Source: Tubulinosema ratisbonensis
Taxonomy: Eukaryota; Microsporidia; Tubulinosematidae
NCBI GenBank assembly: GCA_004000155.1
Contig: RCSS01000809.1
Location: forward strand, 6,337-38,708
Direction: 5' to 3'
Length of the DNA stretch: 32,372 nucleotides
The number at the start of each line of letters is the position of its first letter. Within the stretch, counting starts at the first letter, position 1. The translations under genes and the position numbers were made by a program. This document shows, piece by piece, positions 29,551 to 32,372 of the stretch. The notes beneath the pieces are model-generated. The model was given only the letters and a program-made list of their open reading frames with translations, was not told where the DNA came from and ran no database searches.

Positions 29551-30113
29551 TAATAAATAAATAATAAAACATANAAATTTAAATAAAATTAATTTTTAAA
29601 ATATTTTTTATTAAAAATCAAAATAAAATCTTAAATTTTTAATGTAAATAAATTGATCTTGATTCTAATTGATTTAAATATTTTAAGGTTATAAATTAAA
29701 ACCTAATTTGAGGTTTAATGAAAAATTTTGTAATTATTTAAAATTTGATCTTTAAAAATTGATTATGAATAAAAAATTTTAAAATTTTTTTAGATATTCT
29801 AACCAAGAAATGAGGTAAAAAAGATTTTTTATAATCACTCAGAGTTTGTTTAATTTTAACAAATGATTCTTAAAATTAAGAATTCTTCTTTAAAAATTTT
29901 TTTTATTTTAAGTATCATAAAAAATTTTATTTTTTTATGATACTTAAAAGTTTTATTCAAACCTTAATTTAGACAACTTTTAATAATGAAATGATGTAAA
30001 AAAGAATTTGAGTGTGTTTTGCTAATAGATTTTCTTTAGATCACATTTAATTGTATTATGATTTAAAAATTTTTATAGATCTAAAGATATAAAGTATTAT
30101 AAAAAATAATTTA
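29551..30113. other. AT-rich spacer with a perfect 19-bp hairpin
   Basis: 563 bp without a gene. It contains the hairpin at 29906-29949 (listed separately) and a diverged direct repeat: GAAATGAGGTAAAAAAGA near 29808 and GAAATGATGTAAAAAAGA near 29988, each followed by a GAGT-x-TGTTT segment. Base 29574 is n. Confidence 0.6.
29906..29949. repeat. Perfect 19-bp inverted repeat, 6-base loop
   Basis: TTTTAAGTATCATAAAAAA (29906-29924) is exactly repeated in reverse complement at 29931-29949, with a loop of six bases. A perfect 19-bp stem is notable even in AT-rich DNA because the core AAGTATCAT is of mixed sequence. It lies between two convergent genes (28834 plus strand, 30114 minus strand), where it could act at mRNA ends. 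It could also be a foldback from a recent inverted duplication. Confidence 0.6.
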
Positions 30114-31833
30114 TTAGTGTATTAATTTAAATCTTAACAGATCCTGATACACTAAAAACATATATTCTTTTCTAAATAAACATGAAACTTTACTATCTAA
30201 AACTGTTTCAATATATTCAAATCTTTCTTTAAAATTTTAAAATATAAATTCTGATTCTGGTAATGTTTTGTAAAATTGGTTTATAAATGATAAAAATGAT
30301 CTTCTTAAGTGAAAACTAAATACAAAATTGTCATATAATTCAATTAAATTGATCTGACTTTTATTTGATAAATAAATATATTTCATGAATGATATTTCTT
30401 CTAACTCATTTTTATTCCAAAGTATATTTGTTTTAGGTATTTTTAGAATAAAAGCTTTTATTTTTGTTTCTTTTTCTTTTCTTACAGTTTTAAATACTAT
30501 TTTGTCATTAAAAGTTATAATTTCTTTTGAAAATCAAAATAAAATTTATCTTTTGTTGAAAAAATTTCATTATATATCTTAAAATCATAGTTTTGTGTAT
30601 AAACATCAATCATTTGTCTTAAAGGATCTATTGGATTCATGTGATGATAGTATTCATTTATAAAAAAATCAATTGGATTTATTGAATATATTCTTTCTTC
30701 TTTATCTTTGAAATTCTGATCACAATAAACTAATGCGTGAATTTCTGATCTCAACAATTCTTTATTAAAAAATATTGTCTTAAATTGTAATAAATATAAT
30801 TTTTCTTCTCTCATTATATCATCTAAAAAATCTACTGTTTTTATAAAATTTTCTAGAACTTCATAATGTTCATCTGATTCTACTATTCTAAGAAAAAACT
30901 CTTCTTCAATTACTCTAAAATTATTCAACCACATACTTCTTACTGTTCCTCTTAACATTGGAGTAGAAAATGGCATTTTAAATATATCACCTCTCAAAAA
31001 ACATGAAATTAAAATAGTTTCAAATATCACAAACTTACCTATGTTAACTAAACCTTTTTTAATCTTATTAAATATTTTTAACATTGTATTAGTATTCTTA
31101 AAGATCACATCCAAAAATTCACTCCTATTAAAATAAAAAAATGATTCAACTTTTAGTAAATTTAAAAGCTTAAAATTTATTTTATTAACTTCTTCATATG
31201 GTATTCGAAATTCAAATCGATAACTTGGTAATGTATGCACAGTTGTTAATGATTTTTTTTTGTTTTTAATTTTATTTAATTCTTTTAAATATTTATGATA
31301 TTATTCAAAATTATTCTTTGTTAAAATGTCATTCATTAAATTCTTACTTAGAATAGGATAATATCCAAAAACGCATAATTCATCAAAGTAATCTTGTGTA
31401 GAAGAATAGAAATTTAATTTATTAATTTTGTTTTCTGAAAAAAATTTTGAACATAAAACATATTTAGATCTAAATATACTAACACATGAATTTTTTAGAG
31501 AAAAGAATTGAAAATAGTTGGGTCTTTCACCATTTTAAGTAAAACAGAATTTTTAGGATAAATAACATTGCCACTAAGATCAAAATAACTCATACAAAAA
31601 TCAATCAAAATTGTATTATGTTTTACATTAATGTATTTTTCTAATTCTAAAAAAACATAATTTTTCATACTACTACAAAATATTTTTTTGGTTCCAAAAC
31701 ATTCAAAATAAATATAAACTTTTTCATCAGGAACAACTTGTGATATTACAAAACTTAAGATTGATAAACATGAATTAGGTATTCTTCCTTTATATTCATT
31801 TTTAATACTGTCAATNTTTATTAAAGATAAGTC
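30114..31833 (-). pseudogene. Broken gene for an unrecognised protein of about 570 residues
   Basis: Read on the minus strand, coding-like sequence runs from about 31833 to TAA at 30116-30114 with four interruptions: a one-base shift at about 31495-31508 (TAA at 31497-31495), an in-frame TAA at 31303-31301, a one-base shift at about 30517-30530, and an in-frame TAA at 30239-30237. The longest piece (31240-30515) starts at a GTG inside the reading, so it is not a true N-terminus. Segments include KNEYKGRIPNSCLSILSF, KMPFSTPMLRGTVRSMWL, INPIDFFINEYYHHMNPID and FSFHLRRSFLSFINQFYKTL. No signal peptide or motif is recognised. The upstream end meets the LINE reverse transcriptase, and no start codon is seen; base 31816 is n. 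It is either a decaying gene or sequence with base-calling errors. Confidence 0.55.
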
Positions 31834-31837
31834 CTAC

Positions 31838-32372
31838 GGACAAACCAAATATCTTTACATATAAATTGAACTAATTTAATATAAGGCTTAAAAAGATTGT
31901 TATTATTCATTTTTTGTAAATATAATCTTTGCACACAGTATCATAAGCTTTTTTTATGTCTAAAAATATTAGACATCTATTTTTTGCATTTCTGTTGCTA
32001 AAGTAAAATAACTGTAGATTAAATTTTACCTGTATGTATTCTTCCTTTTTAATAATCAGGATTGAGTATTATTAAGACTATGAATTTTTTCTAACATATT
32101 TAGAAAGATTTTTTAAACAATTTTCTAAATGTATTAATTTCTGATGTTGACCTGTATTTATTATTCACTTTATTAATTGGCACTGTCAATATTTATTTCC
32201 ACAAGTCAGGAAACATACCATCGTTTAAACATTTTTTATAACAATAGTAATAATTTTTTACTACTTTCAGGCAAACTTTTTATAATATCTATTCCTATGC
32301 CATCACATCCCTGGGAAATCTTTTCTTTTAACTCTTTTACAGACATTTTGAGCTCATTCATTCCTATTCCTT
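31838..32372 (-). pseudogene. Degenerate LINE-type reverse transcriptase, cut by the right edge
   Basis: On the minus strand, entering from 32372, the order is that of a non-LTR retrotransposon RT. First comes VKELKEKISQGCDGIGIDII followed by KSLP (the finger region with the usual DGI), then, one frame over, CLNDGMFPDLWK and VPINKVNNKYRS. Motif A follows as LIFLDIKKAYDTV (DIKKAYD at 31940-31960), with Asp as the first catalytic residue. Several stops and frameshifts separate these parts. Motif B and the YADD box of motif C do not follow; the RT likeness ends near 31850, where the unknown broken gene begins, so the element is truncated at its 3' side. It is not functional. Confidence 0.65.

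Noticed and set aside
30515..31240. 241-codon minus-strand frame as a complete gene
   Set aside because: Starts at GTG within a longer reading and continues in another frame after its stop; part of a broken gene. A gamma-tubulin-complex-like identity was considered but no motif supports it.
1..32372. CRISPR arrays, rRNA, canonical tRNA, spliceosomal introns
   Set aside because: None visible by eye: no regularly spaced repeats, no rRNA-like block, no foldable tRNA, and the recognised genes are continuous or broken by stops rather than by GT-AG introns.

Overview
The window looks like a piece of an expanded, very A+T-rich microsporidian genome. The genes are intronless and short, spacers are long and AT-dominated, and the few recognisable housekeeping genes are eukaryotic: a ubiquitin-conjugating E2, an Rvb2/RuvBL2-like AAA+ protein, and ribosomal protein eS17. 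Several starts are preceded at short distance by a C-rich block (ACCCTTA, TCCTTA, CCCC), as described for microsporidian start-proximal signals. Degraded MULE and LINE elements fit the TE-bearing members of the phylum. The species cannot be named from this sequence alone.

Layout. A gene on the minus strand appears to start at base 37 and run off the left edge. A housekeeping pair (E2, 3759-4232; Rvb2-like, 4309-5226) lies head-to-tail 76 bp apart. From 2.5 to 27 kb the window is dominated by a family of paralogous, putatively secreted proteins, all on the plus strand and kilobases apart: 2517-2978 (N-terminal block only), 7929-9778 (frameshifted), 15736-17582 (frameshift plus two in-frame TGA), 18260-20539 (intact) and 25252-27069 (intact). 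Their spacers hold copies of a ~212-bp dispersed repeat (9842-10056, 14908-15118, 22322-22553, fragments near 5.3 and 5.5 kb) and a decayed MULE transposase with a FLYWCH finger (23243-24572, minus). At 28.3-29.6 kb eS17 (minus) and an unrecognised protein, possibly a reduced Pol I A49-like subunit (plus), diverge from one short spacer that holds a T-rich minisatellite. The right end is a broken unknown gene (30114-31833, minus) abutting a truncated LINE reverse transcriptase that leaves the window at 32372.

How it fits together. The housekeeping genes are islands between a fast-evolving, partly decaying gene family and its TE-rich spacers. The strongest candidate for something undescribed is the family. 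It has a hydrophobic leader ending in Cys-[Ser/Thr/Pro]-Lys-Arg, a short basic NLS-like patch just after it, a long variable polar and acidic middle, and a conserved C-terminal domain marked by LFPE and F-I-F-E-x-[RK]-C motifs. This layout would suit exported proteins, but no function is demonstrated. Single-base ambiguity codes, and four frameshifts that all look like one missing base in a short run, mean some 'pseudogenes' could be assembly errors.
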